Positions 27,244-37,752 are shown, counted from the first letter of the stretch. The stretch: 64,000 nucleotides of DNA from Acidobacteriota bacterium (GCA_020199835.1 JAIVJV010000005.1:1-64000); one strand, 5' to 3'. A program made the numbers and translations. The notes: generated by a model not told the origin, from the sequence alone.

Positions 27244-28185
27244 ATGACTACTGCGATCGTTCACCACCCCATCTTTCAGCAACACGACACCGGGCCGGGA
27301 CATCCGGAGACTCCGTCGCGTTACAAAGTCGTAATGGAGGCGTTGCGAAACGACGCGCCGTTATGGTCTACGCTCGTTGAAGTGGAAGCCCGCGAGGCGC
27401 CCCGCGGCGACATTCAAGCTGCTCATTCGCCGCAGCTCTACAAACAGGTCGAACGCGTCGTGAGCGAAGGCCTCGGCTATCTCGACGCAGACACCGTCGT
27501 CTCGATGCGTTCGTTTGACGCCGCGAGACATGCAGCGGGCGCGCCTTGCCAGGCGATCGATCTGATCATGAAAGGCGAGGTGAGTAACGCGTTCGTGCCG
27601 GTGCGTCCGCCGGGCCATCACGCGACAGAAGAACGCGCGATGGGCTTTTGTCTGTTCAATAACGTCGCCGTTGCTGCGCGTTACGCGCAACAGCATTATC
27701 CGGAGATCGAACGCGTTGCGATAATCGACTGGGACGTCCATCACGGCAACGGCACGCAGGGGATCTTCTACGACGATCCGTCTGTCTACTTTTTCTCGTC
27801 GCACCAGTATCCGTGGTATCCGGGGACGGGAACGCGTGGTGAGAAAGGAACCGGCCGCGGTCGCGGTTACACGCTCAATCTCCCGTTGCGCGCGGCCACC
27901 CCGGCCACGGAACAGAAGCGCGCTTTTGAAGCAGCGCTTGACGAAATGGCCGCGAATTTCAATCCCGATTTGATCATCATTTCCGCGGGTTTCGACTCGC
28001 ATCTCGGCGATCCGCTCGGACAGTTGCTGCTCGAAGACAAAGACTTTGTTGACATGACACGCGCGCTCAAAGAATGGGCGGCGAGCAGTTGCCAGGGACG
28101 TCTCGTTTCCTGCCTCGAGGGTGGCTACAATTTAGAGACGCTGGGTGAAACAGTGCGAGCGCACGTTGAGGAATTGAGCAGGTGA
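27244..28185 (+). CDS. Histone-deacetylase-family protein (HDAC/AcuC/acetylpolyamine amidohydrolase)
   Basis: 313 residues, a full-length HDAC fold. Zinc and catalytic motifs: RPPGHHA (paired histidines), IDWDVHHGNGTQ (Asp-x-His ligands), and SAGFDSH (second Asp). Bacterial members deacetylate acetyl-CoA synthetase (AcuC), acetylpolyamines or other acetyl-lysines. The substrate here is unknown. The stop overlaps the GTG of polA (GTGA), so the two proteins are probably made together. Confidence 0.92.
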   Translation: MTTAIVHHPIFQQHDTGPGHPETPSRYKVVMEALRNDAPLWSTLVEVEAREAPRGDIQAAHSPQLYKQVERVVSEGLGYLDADTVVSMRSFDAARHAAGAPCQAIDLIMKGEVSNAFVPVRPPGHHATEERAMGFCLFNNVAVAARYAQQHYPEIERVAIIDWDVHHGNGTQGIFYDDPSVYFFSSHQYPWYPGTGTRGEKGTGRGRGYTLNLPLRAATPATEQKRAFEAALDEMAANFNPDLIIISAGFDSHLGDPLGQLLLEDKDFVDMTRALKEWAASSCQGRLVSCLEGGYNLETLGETVRAHVEELSR

Positions 28186-30899
28186 GTGCAGCGAAACGAA
28201 CAGAACGAGTCTTTTTGATCGACTCGATGTCGCACATCTTTCGAGCGTTTTTCGCGCCGATGCAGAATCGCGCTGCGCCGCTCGCGACGTCGCAGGGTCA
28301 GGTGACGCAGGCGGTTTATATCTTCACGAACATGCTGTTGAAGCTGTTGCGCGAAGAGAAGCCGGATTACATCGCGGCGATCTTCGAGTCACGCGAGAAG
28401 ACGTTTCGTCACGAGACGTTTGCCGACTACAAAAAGAACCGCGTGGAGATGCCGGACGATCTCTCGAGCCAGATGCCCTACATCTTCCGCCTGTGCGACG
28501 TGCTGAACATCCCAGTGATCAACTCGCCCGGTTACGAAGCCGATGACGTGATCGGCGCCCTTGCATACAAGATCGCTGAGCAGGGACTTCAGGCAGTCAT
28601 CGTTTCCAACGACAAAGACATGTGCCAGCTCGTGCGCGATCCGCTGATCGTTTGCATGCGCCAGAACTCGCAGGTCGTGAAGCGCAAGGAACCCGTGCCG
28701 GCGGTTGAATGGGGTGATGAAGCCTGGGTCGAAAAGAAGTTTGGTGTGACGGCCGATAAGCTCGTCGATCTGCTCGGACTCATGGGCGACTCGATCGACA
28801 ACATACCCGGCGCGCCCGGCATCGGTTCGAAAGGGGCGGTGCAGATCATTCAGCAGTTTGGTTCGATCGAAAACGCACTCACGAATTGGGAATCCGTGAA
28901 GCATAAAACGTATCGCGAGTCGCTTCGCGACAATGCGGACCTGATCAGACAGTCGCGTGAGCTGGCGCGCATTCGCACGGATCTCGACGTGCCGCTGGAG
29001 CTAGACAAGATCAAGACGCGTCCGCCTGATCGCGCCGCGGCTTATGAACTGTTTCACGAGTTGGAGTTTACGTTGCTGATCAAGGAGTACGCTGACGCTG
29101 CGGTCGTGCGGCCGGCGACTACCGAATCGGCGCAAAACTACCGCGTCGTGCAAACGAAAACCGAGCTCGACAACCTTGTCAGAACTCTCTTTGACGCAGA
29201 GAACGTCGGCGTCGCGGTCGCTGACTCGACACCGGCAGGCACAGGCGAACAGGAGTGCTTCACCGAACTCGACGCCACGCGCGGCATCGCCTTTTCGACG
29301 GGGCCAGGCGTCTCGGCTTACGTGGATCTCGAGAAGTTTGAAGGTGGCGCCGATCAGGCGATTGCCCCGTTGCGCGAAGTGCTATCGAATGGACTTGTCG
29401 AAAAATCGATTCACGACATGAAACGTGCGGTTGGTCTGTTGGACCGTTTCGATATCACGCTCGAGGGCGTCAAAGACGACACGTTTCTCGCGGCGTACTT
29501 ACTCGACCCGGCGCGCAGCAAGTATGAACTTAACGATCTCGCGCGCGAAGCACTCGGACTCGAAAACGGTAATGCGCCGGCCGCGAACTGGTCCGAAAAC
29601 GCGTGGCAAACCGTTACCGCCGCGGATCTGACCGCACAGACCGCGCGCGTCCTCCGCGATCGCATTCTCGAAAAGAAACTCGAAACGATCTACTCCGAAA
29701 TTGAGCTTCCGTTAGCGCCGCTGCTATATCGCATGGAACGCGCGGGACTGAAAGTCGACCCGAAGGTTCTCCAGGATCTTTCGAACTACATCGGCCAGGA
29801 GTTGCACAAGCTCACGATCAAGATCTACGAGCTCGCCGGACGTGAGTTCAACATCGGATCGCCGAAACAGGTCGGTGAGATCCTCGGCGATCTGAACATC
29901 GACATGGGCCGCAAGACTTCGACCGGCCGCGTTTCGACCAGCAAAGCCGTGCTCGAAGAACTCGCGCAACAGTACGAATTGCCGCGTTTGATCATTGACT
30001 ATCGCGAACTCGACAAACTGAAGAGCGTCTACACCGATGCGCTGCCGCAGCAGATCGCCACTGACGGGCGCATTCACTGTCAGTTGAACCAGACGGTCGC
30101 CGCCACCGGACGTTTGTCGTCAAGCGATCCCAACCTGCAAAACATTCCGATTCGAAGCGAGATGGGACGCCGCATTCGCCGCGCGTTCGTCGCCGAGAAG
30201 GGAAACAAGATCGTTTCCGCCGACTACTCACAACTCGAGCTGCGTTTGTTGGCCCATATCACGCAGGACCCGGTGATGCTCGAGGCGTTTCAAAAAGGCG
30301 AAGACATTCACGCGCGTACGGCGCGGCTCGTGTTTGGCGCACGCACTGACGAAGAACTCCGCGAAGCGCGTCGTTTCGCGAAAATCGTCAACTTCGCGAT
30401 CGCCTACGCAATCGAACCGTGGGGGCTGTCGCAACGAGTCGGCATCACGCGGCAGGAAGCAAAGAAAGTTATCGAGGATTACTACAACACGTACAAAGGC
30501 GTACGGCGCTACATGGAAGAGGTGCCGTTGCGCGCCCGCGAGCATGGCTACGTGCGCTCTATTTATGGCCGCATTCGTCCGCTTCAGGGCATAACGGATC
30601 GCAACGCCAACATTCGCAAGGCTGCGGAGCGCGAAGCAATAAATATGCCGATCCAGGGCACGGCAAGTGATATTGTGAAGATAGCGATGCTCCACGTCGA
30701 GGAGGAGTTCCGGCGTGCCGGACTCACCGCGCGCATGTTGATGCAGGTACACGACGAGCTGTTGGTCGAGACGCCGGACGCAGAAGTCGGCAAGGTAACA
30801 GAAATACTTAAACACGAGATGGAGTCGGCAGTTTCGCTGGACGTGCCACTGGTGGCTGATGTGGGCGTCGGTGACAATTGGCTGGACGCGAAACCCTGA
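28182..30899 (+). CDS. polA: DNA polymerase I, proofreading-deficient, altered O-helix
   Basis: 905 residues, GTG start overlapping the previous stop. The 5'-3' exonuclease domain (about 1-290; FIDSMSHIFRAFFA-like start, GYEADDVIG, GDSIDNIPGAPGIG) is intact. The 3'-5' exonuclease domain (about 310-490) lacks the DxE of motif I, leaving VGVAVADST, so proofreading is probably absent as in Taq. The polymerase domain (about 520-905) has motif A DYSQLELRLLAHI and motif C VHDELLVE. Motif B reads KIVNFAIAYAIEPWGL (734-749) where most family A enzymes have a glycine-rich NFGxIYGxSxxGL. It repairs gaps and replaces primers. Confidence 0.95.
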   Translation: MSAAKRTERVFLIDSMSHIFRAFFAPMQNRAAPLATSQGQVTQAVYIFTNMLLKLLREEKPDYIAAIFESREKTFRHETFADYKKNRVEMPDDLSSQMPYIFRLCDVLNIPVINSPGYEADDVIGALAYKIAEQGLQAVIVSNDKDMCQLVRDPLIVCMRQNSQVVKRKEPVPAVEWGDEAWVEKKFGVTADKLVDLLGLMGDSIDNIPGAPGIGSKGAVQIIQQFGSIENALTNWESVKHKTYRESLRDNADLIRQSRELARIRTDLDVPLELDKIKTRPPDRAAAYELFHELEFTLLIKEYADAAVVRPATTESAQNYRVVQTKTELDNLVRTLFDAENVGVAVADSTPAGTGEQECFTELDATRGIAFSTGPGVSAYVDLEKFEGGADQAIAPLREVLSNGLVEKSIHDMKRAVGLLDRFDITLEGVKDDTFLAAYLLDPARSKYELNDLAREALGLENGNAPAANWSENAWQTVTAADLTAQTARVLRDRILEKKLETIYSEIELPLAPLLYRMERAGLKVDPKVLQDLSNYIGQELHKLTIKIYELAGREFNIGSPKQVGEILGDLNIDMGRKTSTGRVSTSKAVLEELAQQYELPRLIIDYRELDKLKSVYTDALPQQIATDGRIHCQLNQTVAATGRLSSSDPNLQNIPIRSEMGRRIRRAFVAEKGNKIVSADYSQLELRLLAHITQDPVMLEAFQKGEDIHARTARLVFGARTDEELREARRFAKIVNFAIAYAIEPWGLSQRVGITRQEAKKVIEDYYNTYKGVRRYMEEVPLRAREHGYVRSIYGRIRPLQGITDRNANIRKAAEREAINMPIQGTASDIVKIAMLHVEEEFRRAGLTARMLMQVHDELLVETPDAEVGKVTEILKHEMESAVSLDVPLVADVGVGDNWLDAKP

Positions 30900-30907
30900 C
30901 AACTCCG

Positions 30908-32692
30908 ATGCGACCCGCGAAAAAGAAAACGGAAGTAGTTTACCGGCGCACTCCGGCGGCGCGTCCGTTGGCGTATGAACCTCCTGCTACGGTCGATCTG
31001 CCAAAGCGGTCGCTCATGCGGGCGATCACGCCGCTGATCATCGGATTCGTACTGTTGTTGGTACTCATCATAGGCCTGGGATTGCGTAGCGCCACGCGCG
31101 TCGCCGAGATTGGAAACATAGCCCGGGCACGGTTTGGAGCCTATTCCAATCGCATTCAGGTGTTATCGAACCTGCGGCTCAAGATTTCGCAGCTTGATAG
31201 CGAAGCCAGGATCCGCCACGCGGTGCTCTCTCGCGGAATTGCGCCGCCGTTCGGTTTCAGACTGACAGAAGCACGCGACGAGTTAGTCGAGACAGTTGCG
31301 GCAATGGACCGTAATCCCCTCTTTCAAGATACGGATTGGGCCACCCTCCGATCAGACGTGCAACAATACATCAAGCTGACGGAGGATCCCGGGCGCTTCA
31401 GTGTCGAGGGGCACGACAGCTTCCAGCATCTTAACGACAGCATCGATGAACTGTTTACGCGGGCGCAGCGGGAGCAGAGGGAGATCTTCACTCAAATCAT
31501 TAATTCGCAAGCGGATGCGCGGCGCTCGATCTTGTACTGGAGCCTGTTTGCACTCGGCGCCGGTGCACTCGTCGCGGGCGGTACGATCTGGCAAGTGCAA
31601 CGTCATTTCTGGCAGATGCGGCGCAGCATGCTCGAGGCGCGCCGCGAACGCGCGTTCACGACGCAGTTGCTCGAAGGCATGGTGAGCGCGGTTGCGGCGC
31701 TCGACCAGGAGGATCGCATTCGCAGCGCGAACGACGCGTTCTTCAGGATCTTCCCGCGCGCCAGCGTCGGCTCGTCAGTGACGGAACGATTTGCGCCGGA
31801 CGATGCGATGAAAATGCTCGACACCGTCACTGCGGTTCGCGTTACGAAAGCGACTTATCACGGCCGGATGGTGGCCCAGGTCGAAGGCGAGGACAAGTCG
31901 TTCGATGTTTATTCGTCGCCGCTCGCGCTCGAAGGCGATCGCGGCCAGATCGTGACGCTCGTCGATGCTACCGAAGTTGCCGAAGCTGAACGGACGCTGC
32001 GCCGCAGTGAATCGCTCGCGGCTGTCGGCCAGGCGACGACGCAGGTCGCGCACGAGATTCGTAATCCGCTCGGCAGCATCCGGCTCGGTGTTTCGATGTT
32101 GCGTGACAGCGTGAACGATGATGACGCGCTGAACACGATCGAGCTCGTCGAGCGCGGCATCAAGCACCTCAACAAACTCGTCGTCGACGTGACGCAGTAT
32201 TCGCGTCAGAAGGAACTCGACCGTTCGTCCGTCGATCTGCACGACTCACTCGAACGGAGCATCGATCTCGTCAGCGACAAGATTCTCGAAAAGAATGCGA
32301 ACGTCGAACGCGCGTTTGCGGGACGCGCGATTGTTGGTCAGTGGGACCCACACCAGTTGCGACAGGTGTTTGTAAACGTCATTGCCAACGCGATCGACGC
32401 GAGTGAGGAAAACTCGTCCGTGCGAATCGCGACGGAGATGTTCACCGCTGAAGGCGATAGCAACGGGCAGCCACGCAAGTATTACGCGCGCATCCGGATT
32501 GCGGACGAAGGCAAGGGCATGGACAAAGCAACGCGCGATCGCATCTTCGAACCCTTTTTCTCAACGAAGAAGCGCGGCACCGGTTTGGGCCTGGCGATCG
32601 TGAAGCAGATCGTGGAGCAGCACGGCGGGAGGATCAGTGTTGCCAGCGAACCGGGAAAGGGATCCGAGTTCAATATCGATCTGCCCGTTTGA
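30908..32692 (+). CDS. Membrane sensor histidine kinase
   Basis: About 594 residues from the ATG giving [11 protein letters not shown]. Two membrane helices (about 37-58 and 205-227) flank an extracytoplasmic helical sensor domain. A PAS-like domain follows (about 255-360), then HisKA with the phospho-acceptor in [11 protein letters not shown] and HATPase_c with [15 protein letters not shown] and [10 protein letters not shown]. It resembles NtrB/AtoS-type kinases. No response regulator is adjacent, so it is an orphan in this window. It starts 8 bp after polA, and its 3' end overlaps hemL by 23 bp. Confidence 0.92.
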   Translation: MRPAKKKTEVVYRRTPAARPLAYEPPATVDLPKRSLMRAITPLIIGFVLLLVLIIGLGLRSATRVAEIGNIARARFGAYSNRIQVLSNLRLKISQLDSEARIRHAVLSRGIAPPFGFRLTEARDELVETVAAMDRNPLFQDTDWATLRSDVQQYIKLTEDPGRFSVEGHDSFQHLNDSIDELFTRAQREQREIFTQIINSQADARRSILYWSLFALGAGALVAGGTIWQVQRHFWQMRRSMLEARRERAFTTQLLEGMVSAVAALDQEDRIRSANDAFFRIFPRASVGSSVTERFAPDDAMKMLDTVTAVRVTKATYHGRMVAQVEGEDKSFDVYSSPLALEGDRGQIVTLVDATEVAEAERTLRRSESLAAVGQATTQVAHEIRNPLGSIRLGVSMLRDSVNDDDALNTIELVERGIKHLNKLVVDVTQYSRQKELDRSSVDLHDSLERSIDLVSDKILEKNANVERAFAGRAIVGQWDPHQLRQVFVNVIANAIDASEENSSVRIATEMFTAEGDSNGQPRKYYARIRIADEGKGMDKATRDRIFEPFFSTKKRGTGLGLAIVKQIVEQHGGRISVASEPGKGSEFNIDLPV

Positions 32693-33959
32693 TTTTTTCG
32701 AACGCGCTGCGCGCAGCGTTCACTGTCTGGTAAACGATGTCGTCGGTGTGCGCGAGACTCACAAACGCAGCCTCAAACTGTGACGGTGCCAGGTAGACAC
32801 CTTCCTCAAGCATCGCGTGGAAAAACTTGCCGTACTGCTCGCGACTGGATCGATTAGCGGTTTCCCAATTCGTAACCGGTTCGTCGGTGAAAAAGCTGGT
32901 CCACATCGAGCCCACGCGATTGATCTCGGTCTTAATTCCAACCTCGCTCGCTCCCGCTGATAACCCTTCACATAGTCTGCGAGAAGCGTTGTTGAGTTGT
33001 TCGTAAACTGACTTATCGCGCAGACGACGCAGCGTCACCAGTCCCGCTGTCATCGAAAGCGGATTTCCCGACAACGTGCCAGCCTGGTAAATCGGTCCGG
33101 CCGGCGCGATGTTGTTCATGATTTCGCGACTGCCGCCATACGCGCCCACGGGCAGACCACCGCCGATTATCTTTCCCAACGTCGTGATATCTGGGGAGAT
33201 TCCGTACAACTCCTGCGCGCCACCGCGAGCGAGTCGGAAGCCAGTCATCACTTCATCGAAGATCAGTAGAGTTCCGTTTGCTTTAGTGAGTTTGCGAACC
33301 GATTCGAGATAACCCGCTTGCGGCGGGACGCAGCCCATGTTTCCTACGACCGGCTCGATGATCACTGCTGCTATGTCGTTGTGTTCGGCGAAGACTCCTT
33401 CGAGCGCAGCGGCGTTGTTGAAGGGAACTGTGATCGTGTTCTGCGCGAGTGCTGCGGGAACTCCCGGACTGTCCGGCAGTCCGAGCGTGGCGACGCCCGA
33501 ACCCGCTTTCACCAACAGGCTGTCGCCGTGACCGTGATAGCAGCCTTCAAACTTCACGAGCTTCGTGCGTCCGGTGACGCCACGCGCGAGACGAATCGCG
33601 GACAACGTTGCTTCGGTGCCGCTGCTCACCATCCGCACCATTTCGATCGACGGCACTGCGTCTACGACTTCCTGCGCGAGATTCACTTCCAGTTCCGTTG
33701 GCGCACCGAAGCTCGTGCCGCCCGCGGCTGCTTCCTGCAAAGCTGCGACGACCTCTTCGTCGGCGTGGCCCAGGATCATTGGTCCCCACGAACCGACGTA
33801 GTCGATGTAAGTGCGGCCGTCTACGTCGGTGATCGTCGCGCCGCGCGCGGACTTGATAAAGCGCGGCGTGCCGCCGACACCGCGAAACGCGCGCACGGGA
33901 GAGTTCACACCGCCGGGTATGAGCTCGATTGCTTTTGAGAACAGGTCCTCGGATCGCAT
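32670..33959 (-). CDS. hemL: Glutamate-1-semialdehyde 2,1-aminomutase
   Basis: About 429 residues from [17 protein letters not shown], the usual start of the family. PLP motifs: [41 protein letters not shown] and the Schiff-base lysine in [17 protein letters not shown]. It makes 5-aminolevulinate from glutamate-1-semialdehyde in C5 tetrapyrrole synthesis. It is last of three minus-strand genes (RDD, rqcH, hemL) and overlaps the kinase gene at its 3' end. Confidence 0.95.
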   Translation of the reverse strand: MRSEDLFSKAIELIPGGVNSPVRAFRGVGGTPRFIKSARGATITDVDGRTYIDYVGSWGPMILGHADEEVVAALQEAAAGGTSFGAPTELEVNLAQEVVDAVPSIEMVRMVSSGTEATLSAIRLARGVTGRTKLVKFEGCYHGHGDSLLVKAGSGVATLGLPDSPGVPAALAQNTITVPFNNAAALEGVFAEHNDIAAVIIEPVVGNMGCVPPQAGYLESVRKLTKANGTLLIFDEVMTGFRLARGGAQELYGISPDITTLGKIIGGGLPVGAYGGSREIMNNIAPAGPIYQAGTLSGNPLSMTAGLVTLRRLRDKSVYEQLNNASRRLCEGLSAGASEVGIKTEINRVGSMWTSFFTDEPVTNWETANRSSREQYGKFFHAMLEEGVYLAPSQFEAAFVSLAHTDDIVYQTVNAARSAFEKIKRADRY

Positions 33960-33992
33960 GCGCAGGAGCATAGCATCCACCGACGACACAGA

Positions 33993-35357
33993 TTAAACGG
34001 TTATGCGGGGGATGCCCTCTTTAGGTTCGACCGTGATCGAGCGGAAGCGCGAGAGTCTGACGAGGCCCGCCGCCGCGCCTTTTGGTTTCGAAAGGAATTT
34101 TCGTGGCGTGTAGTGGATTACGACTTTGGAGTCTTCGCTGGCGTGGCTGAAGCGTGCGGCGAGTTGGGCGGCTTCGATGATCGTACGATGCGGGATTTCT
34201 TTGCGCGTGGAATTGCGGATCACGACGTGCGAACCAGGGTAGTCGCCGGCGTGCAGCCATAGATCGTTTGGTTGGGCGATTTTGAAGGTCAGGTTGTCGT
34301 TGTCGCGGGCGGCGCGACCGACGAGCACTTCGTAACCATCGCTCGATCTGTAGCGGCGCACACCGGGGATCGTGGGTTGTTTTGGTCGAGGTTTCTTAGA
34401 AGTTTTGGGGGTTGAAGTTGTAGCGTCTTGCTCTGCAATGACTTCTTCAATTTGTGGTAACTCGCGTTCAAGTTGCGCTATCTCGCGATCAAGTTGAACC
34501 ATACGGTCAGCGATCTCTTCACGCGCACGTTTCGCCTTTCCATACTGCCGAAAGCGTCTTGCGGCCTCGTCCTGAAGCGAAACGTGCTCATCGATCTCAA
34601 CTTCAATCGCGGGCGCACCGTCGGCGTAGTAATCCGTGACCGTGACTTTGTTGCCTGCACGCGTTGCGGTCGAGAGATTGGCGAGTAGCAAGTCGCCGAT
34701 GCGTTTGTGCTCTACGGGATCGCCATGACCGGCGAGGTCTTGTTGCAGGTGTTCTTTGAGTTTCTGTTTCTGGCGGATCGATTTTACTAACTGTGAACGC
34801 GCGGCGGCGATGCGAGCTTCGCGTTGTTTGGTTTTCTCAAGAGAGGTGTAATAGGCATCTGCTGCTTCGGATGGCGAATCAATCACTTCCGTAAGATCAT
34901 TTTCAACACGGATTTGACGGATTGGGGGTCTTTGATAGATCCCTTCAATCCGGGTTCTCAAAGATGCTTCCACCAGGTCATCCTCACCTAACAGAAACAG
35001 ATCCGCGGTCCTGCCTGTGAGCTGCCCTACTAGCGTCTGAGGTCCAAACGCGACTCTAACAATTCGATCCTCCGGCTCCTTCTCGATACCAGTGACCGGC
35101 GCACCACTAAGTTTGTCGCGTAGCACCTGCCCAAACTGACCCAGCGCGACAGACTGTCGCTCAAGATCCTTCACTCGTCTGCGAATCAAATACATCCTCG
35201 GGCTCGCCGGCTCGACGCTCACAAACAAAAACGCGCCGCGTAAGCCAAAATCAAACGCAAATGAAACTACGCTGAGTTGGAATATCTTTCCGAGGTATCT
35301 GCCGTTGAGGGTGGTGCGAAGTTCTTCGACGACTTGCTGAAGGAGTTGCGGATGCAC
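33993..35357 (-). CDS. rqcH: RqcH/NFACT family ribosome-quality-control protein
   Basis: 454 residues, GTG start. The NFACT-N domain (about 1-170) contains Asp97-Arg98, the pair needed for alanine-tailing in Bacillus RqcH. A long coiled coil (about 175-320) and the NFACT-R domain (about 345-445) with NDLWLHAGDYPGSHVVIR follow. RqcH binds stalled 50S subunits and recruits tRNA-Ala to tag nascent chains. The protein is about 110 residues shorter than Bacillus RqcH, with the middle helix-hairpin-helix region apparently reduced. Confidence 0.88.
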   Translation of the reverse strand: MHPQLLQQVVEELRTTLNGRYLGKIFQLSVVSFAFDFGLRGAFLFVSVEPASPRMYLIRRRVKDLERQSVALGQFGQVLRDKLSGAPVTGIEKEPEDRIVRVAFGPQTLVGQLTGRTADLFLLGEDDLVEASLRTRIEGIYQRPPIRQIRVENDLTEVIDSPSEAADAYYTSLEKTKQREARIAAARSQLVKSIRQKQKLKEHLQQDLAGHGDPVEHKRIGDLLLANLSTATRAGNKVTVTDYYADGAPAIEVEIDEHVSLQDEAARRFRQYGKAKRAREEIADRMVQLDREIAQLERELPQIEEVIAEQDATTSTPKTSKKPRPKQPTIPGVRRYRSSDGYEVLVGRAARDNDNLTFKIAQPNDLWLHAGDYPGSHVVIRNSTRKEIPHRTIIEAAQLAARFSHASEDSKVVIHYTPRKFLSKPKGAAAGLVRLSRFRSITVEPKEGIPRITV

Positions 35358-35358
35358 T

Positions 35359-36387
35359 TCAGGTTACAACTACTGCGGTTCGCGTGAATCGATCGTGCGC
35401 AGTGTAACCTTCGCGGCTTATGAGTGCGAAGAGAATACCGACCACCGTCGGCAATGAAAGCAGATAAAAGAACGAGCGGCCCACCGACTGCCCGCCAGTG
35501 GGAATCAATCCGGTCTTCGTATCGATCACGCGCAGTGACAACAAACGCATACCCAAAGTTCGTCCGGTCAACGCCGTTGCTAACGTGAGATAAAGAAACG
35601 TTACGACTACTGACGCGGCTACCAGAACCGTCAACGCCCGTGTGTCCTGAAAACCACTGCCACTGAGATAGAACGCGCCGGCGATCGGCGACGTCAACAC
35701 CGCGGAAAAGATCAGATCGATGGCCGCGGATACCGCGCGTCGAAATGCAGACGCGCTACGGTTGGCAAGATCATCAACGTGCACGTTGCGGCAAATCGAA
35801 TCGAGGTAGTTGAGCGCGGGATCATTCGGATCGTCGCGAATCAAACGTTTGGGCGGCAGGCTCGGCTCAGTTTTGATAACAACTGGTTCGCTCGGCGGCG
35901 CAGGAACGATCGCCAGGTGACTTTTTTCGACTGCCGGCGGCGGTGGATCTACGGCTGGCGGTTCCGTATCAAGCTCGAGTTGAATGGTCGGGGAAACCGT
36001 CTCGTTCACGATGTTTTCTTCTCGTTCCGGCGCGTAGGCGACTGCGGTCGCGAGTGACGATCTCGGTTGACGAGTTTCAACTGAAGCGCTTTGGTGCGCG
36101 CGCTCGATTCTTTTCAGCGCCGCGGCGACGAGCGGATTCATCGCCGGAGTTTCGGTTGGCGGCAACAGTTCGAGTTGCGGAGCATCGGTGTTGGCTTCGG
36201 CGCGCTGTCGTTCAACTTCAGCCGCTTCGCGAGCCGTCTCGCGCGCGCGCCGCTCTTGCACTTCACGCACTCTTTCGCTCAGTTCTTTGCGCCATTCGGG
36301 CAGCGAATTGCGCGAAATACCGGGAAATTCGATTAGTGTAGATTTTCGTTCCGCGGGTGAAGTTGGGGAGTCGCCAGTTGCTTTCAT
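35359..36387 (-). CDS. RDD-family membrane protein with long disordered N-terminus
   Basis: 342 residues. The first 200 are low-complexity, charged and proline-rich, with a helix around ELSERVREVQERRARETARE. The last 130 form an RDD domain with three or four membrane helices (SASAFRRAVSAAIDLIFSAV, GRTLGMRLLSLRVID). RDD proteins are of mixed function, some Na+/H+ antiport-like. The stop lies 1 bp before the rqcH start region, so the two are co-transcribed. Confidence 0.85.
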   Translation of the reverse strand: MKATGDSPTSPAERKSTLIEFPGISRNSLPEWRKELSERVREVQERRARETAREAAEVERQRAEANTDAPQLELLPPTETPAMNPLVAAALKRIERAHQSASVETRQPRSSLATAVAYAPEREENIVNETVSPTIQLELDTEPPAVDPPPPAVEKSHLAIVPAPPSEPVVIKTEPSLPPKRLIRDDPNDPALNYLDSICRNVHVDDLANRSASAFRRAVSAAIDLIFSAVLTSPIAGAFYLSGSGFQDTRALTVLVAASVVVTFLYLTLATALTGRTLGMRLLSLRVIDTKTGLIPTGGQSVGRSFFYLLSLPTVVGILFALISREGYTAHDRFTRTAVVVT

Positions 36388-36535
36388 TTTTCGGTTAAGT
36401 GAATAAACCGACAGGGGTTGTGCTTACCGCTTGCGCCCGTGATCGCTCCGACGCGATCGCGAGGCATCCTATCAGGAACAACTTTAAGTGGTCAATTAGA
36501 AAATAAAGCAGGCGTTGAGGTTGCGCGTTCGGGGT

Positions 36536-36913
36536 TTAAAGGGGTGTGCGTCCGGCAAAACCAGTATCAACGTCGTGCCACCACTCGAGTTCGTCGCCTT
36601 CGCCCATTTGCCAGCAGAGTAGCACGACGCGGCCGTCGCGCAGTGAAGGAAAGTCGACGAGGCCGCGTTCGAAATCCTTGAGCTGCACACCGAGTGCTTC
36701 GAGTTCATTGATCTTTCCGGTTAAAACGGTCAGCGCCTGCGCGTAGCTGACACCGGCAGACACTCCGCCACCGCCTTTTTCCGCCGCTTCAGCCGCTTTT
36801 TTCACCTCGTCGCGATAGCGCGAGACGTTTCGATGCGCCCGCTGGATTTTTCCAACAATCGTGCGGACGCTCGGCAGAAGAGCGTTGGCTTCGGGAATCG
36901 TGAACAGTTTCAT
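36536..36913 (-). CDS. DUF2203 family protein
   Basis: About 125 residues from MKLFTIPEANALLPSV; an upstream frame extension into the NYN gene is not needed. The pattern of an N-terminal helix pair, a central coiled coil, LGVQLKDFERGLVDFPSLRDGR and the terminal VLLCWQMGEGDELEWWHDVD is characteristic of DUF2203. Function unknown. It follows the NYN gene by 16 bp in the same direction. Confidence 0.85.
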   Translation of the reverse strand: MKLFTIPEANALLPSVRTIVGKIQRAHRNVSRYRDEVKKAAEAAEKGGGGVSAGVSYAQALTVLTGKINELEALGVQLKDFERGLVDFPSLRDGRVVLLCWQMGEGDELEWWHDVDTGFAGRTPL

Positions 36914-36929
36914 CGCGCGCTGCTCTGGC

Positions 36930-37667
36930 TCAGTGTTCGTCGGTAATGCGGATAAACTCGGTCGCCGCCTGAAATTCTGCGGCTTCTTCGTCGTCAATCT
37001 CCGTCTCTAATACCACTCGCATCGCAGTTTGGAAAGTGTCGGGCTGTGTTTTGTCCAACGGACATTCGTCCTGCAAATAGTGCGGCGGCATGTGTTCGTG
37101 CAGATCGCGTTCGTCATAACGCGGCACGTGCGAGATCTCTTTACGCACCTTGTCTGCGATCTCGCCGAGATCGATGAAGTAGTCAGCTACGTCGATCAGC
37201 TTGGGCGCGGTGTTGGACCTAAACCCCGCAATCTCCACGCGACAACCTTTGTACGCGACAGCATTCACTGCGTAGACAAAATCTTCGTCGCCCGAAACAA
37301 GCACTGCCGTATCATAACGGCCGGCCAGCGAGAGCATATCTACTGCGATCTCGACATCGAGATTAGCTTTTCTCGTACCGTCGTAAAAGGTTTTCAGCTC
37401 TTTCTGGATGACGCGAAAACCGTTGCGCCGCATCCACAGCAGAAATCCTTGTTGCCGTTCGGCGCCCACGTCGACGCCGGTGTAGAAGAACGCTCTCAAC
37501 AAGCGCCCGTCGCCGAGTAAAACTCGCAGCAGCTTGTTGTAATCGATATCGATGTTGTGAAATCGCGCCGCATGGAAAAGATTGTTTCCGTCAATAAAGA
37601 CCGCGACTCTTCCGCGATGACCCAGTTGCCATGAAACGTTGTTAGTAGGATCGAAATTGTTGTTCAT
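36930..37667 (-). CDS. NYN-domain (LabA-like/PIN-fold) putative ribonuclease
   Basis: About 245 residues from MNNNFDPTNNVSW, chosen for its GGAG ribosome site; an ATG 39 bp upstream is also open. The acidic metal-site motifs VAVFIDGNNLFHAA, NLDVEIAVDMLSLAG and VLVSGDEDFVYAV define the NYN/DUF88 fold. Such proteins are predicted RNA nucleases. The C-terminal 70 residues are acidic and family-poor. Probably in an operon with DUF2203. Confidence 0.88.
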   Translation of the reverse strand: MNNNFDPTNNVSWQLGHRGRVAVFIDGNNLFHAARFHNIDIDYNKLLRVLLGDGRLLRAFFYTGVDVGAERQQGFLLWMRRNGFRVIQKELKTFYDGTRKANLDVEIAVDMLSLAGRYDTAVLVSGDEDFVYAVNAVAYKGCRVEIAGFRSNTAPKLIDVADYFIDLGEIADKVRKEISHVPRYDERDLHEHMPPHYLQDECPLDKTQPDTFQTAMRVVLETEIDDEEAAEFQAATEFIRITDEH

Positions 37668-37752
37668 AACCCGGCTCCGACAATACCCCTTGTTGATATT
37701 TAGCATGCTGTTTCAATGTTATCCGGTCAAGTAACAATGCTATCGAGCTGCG

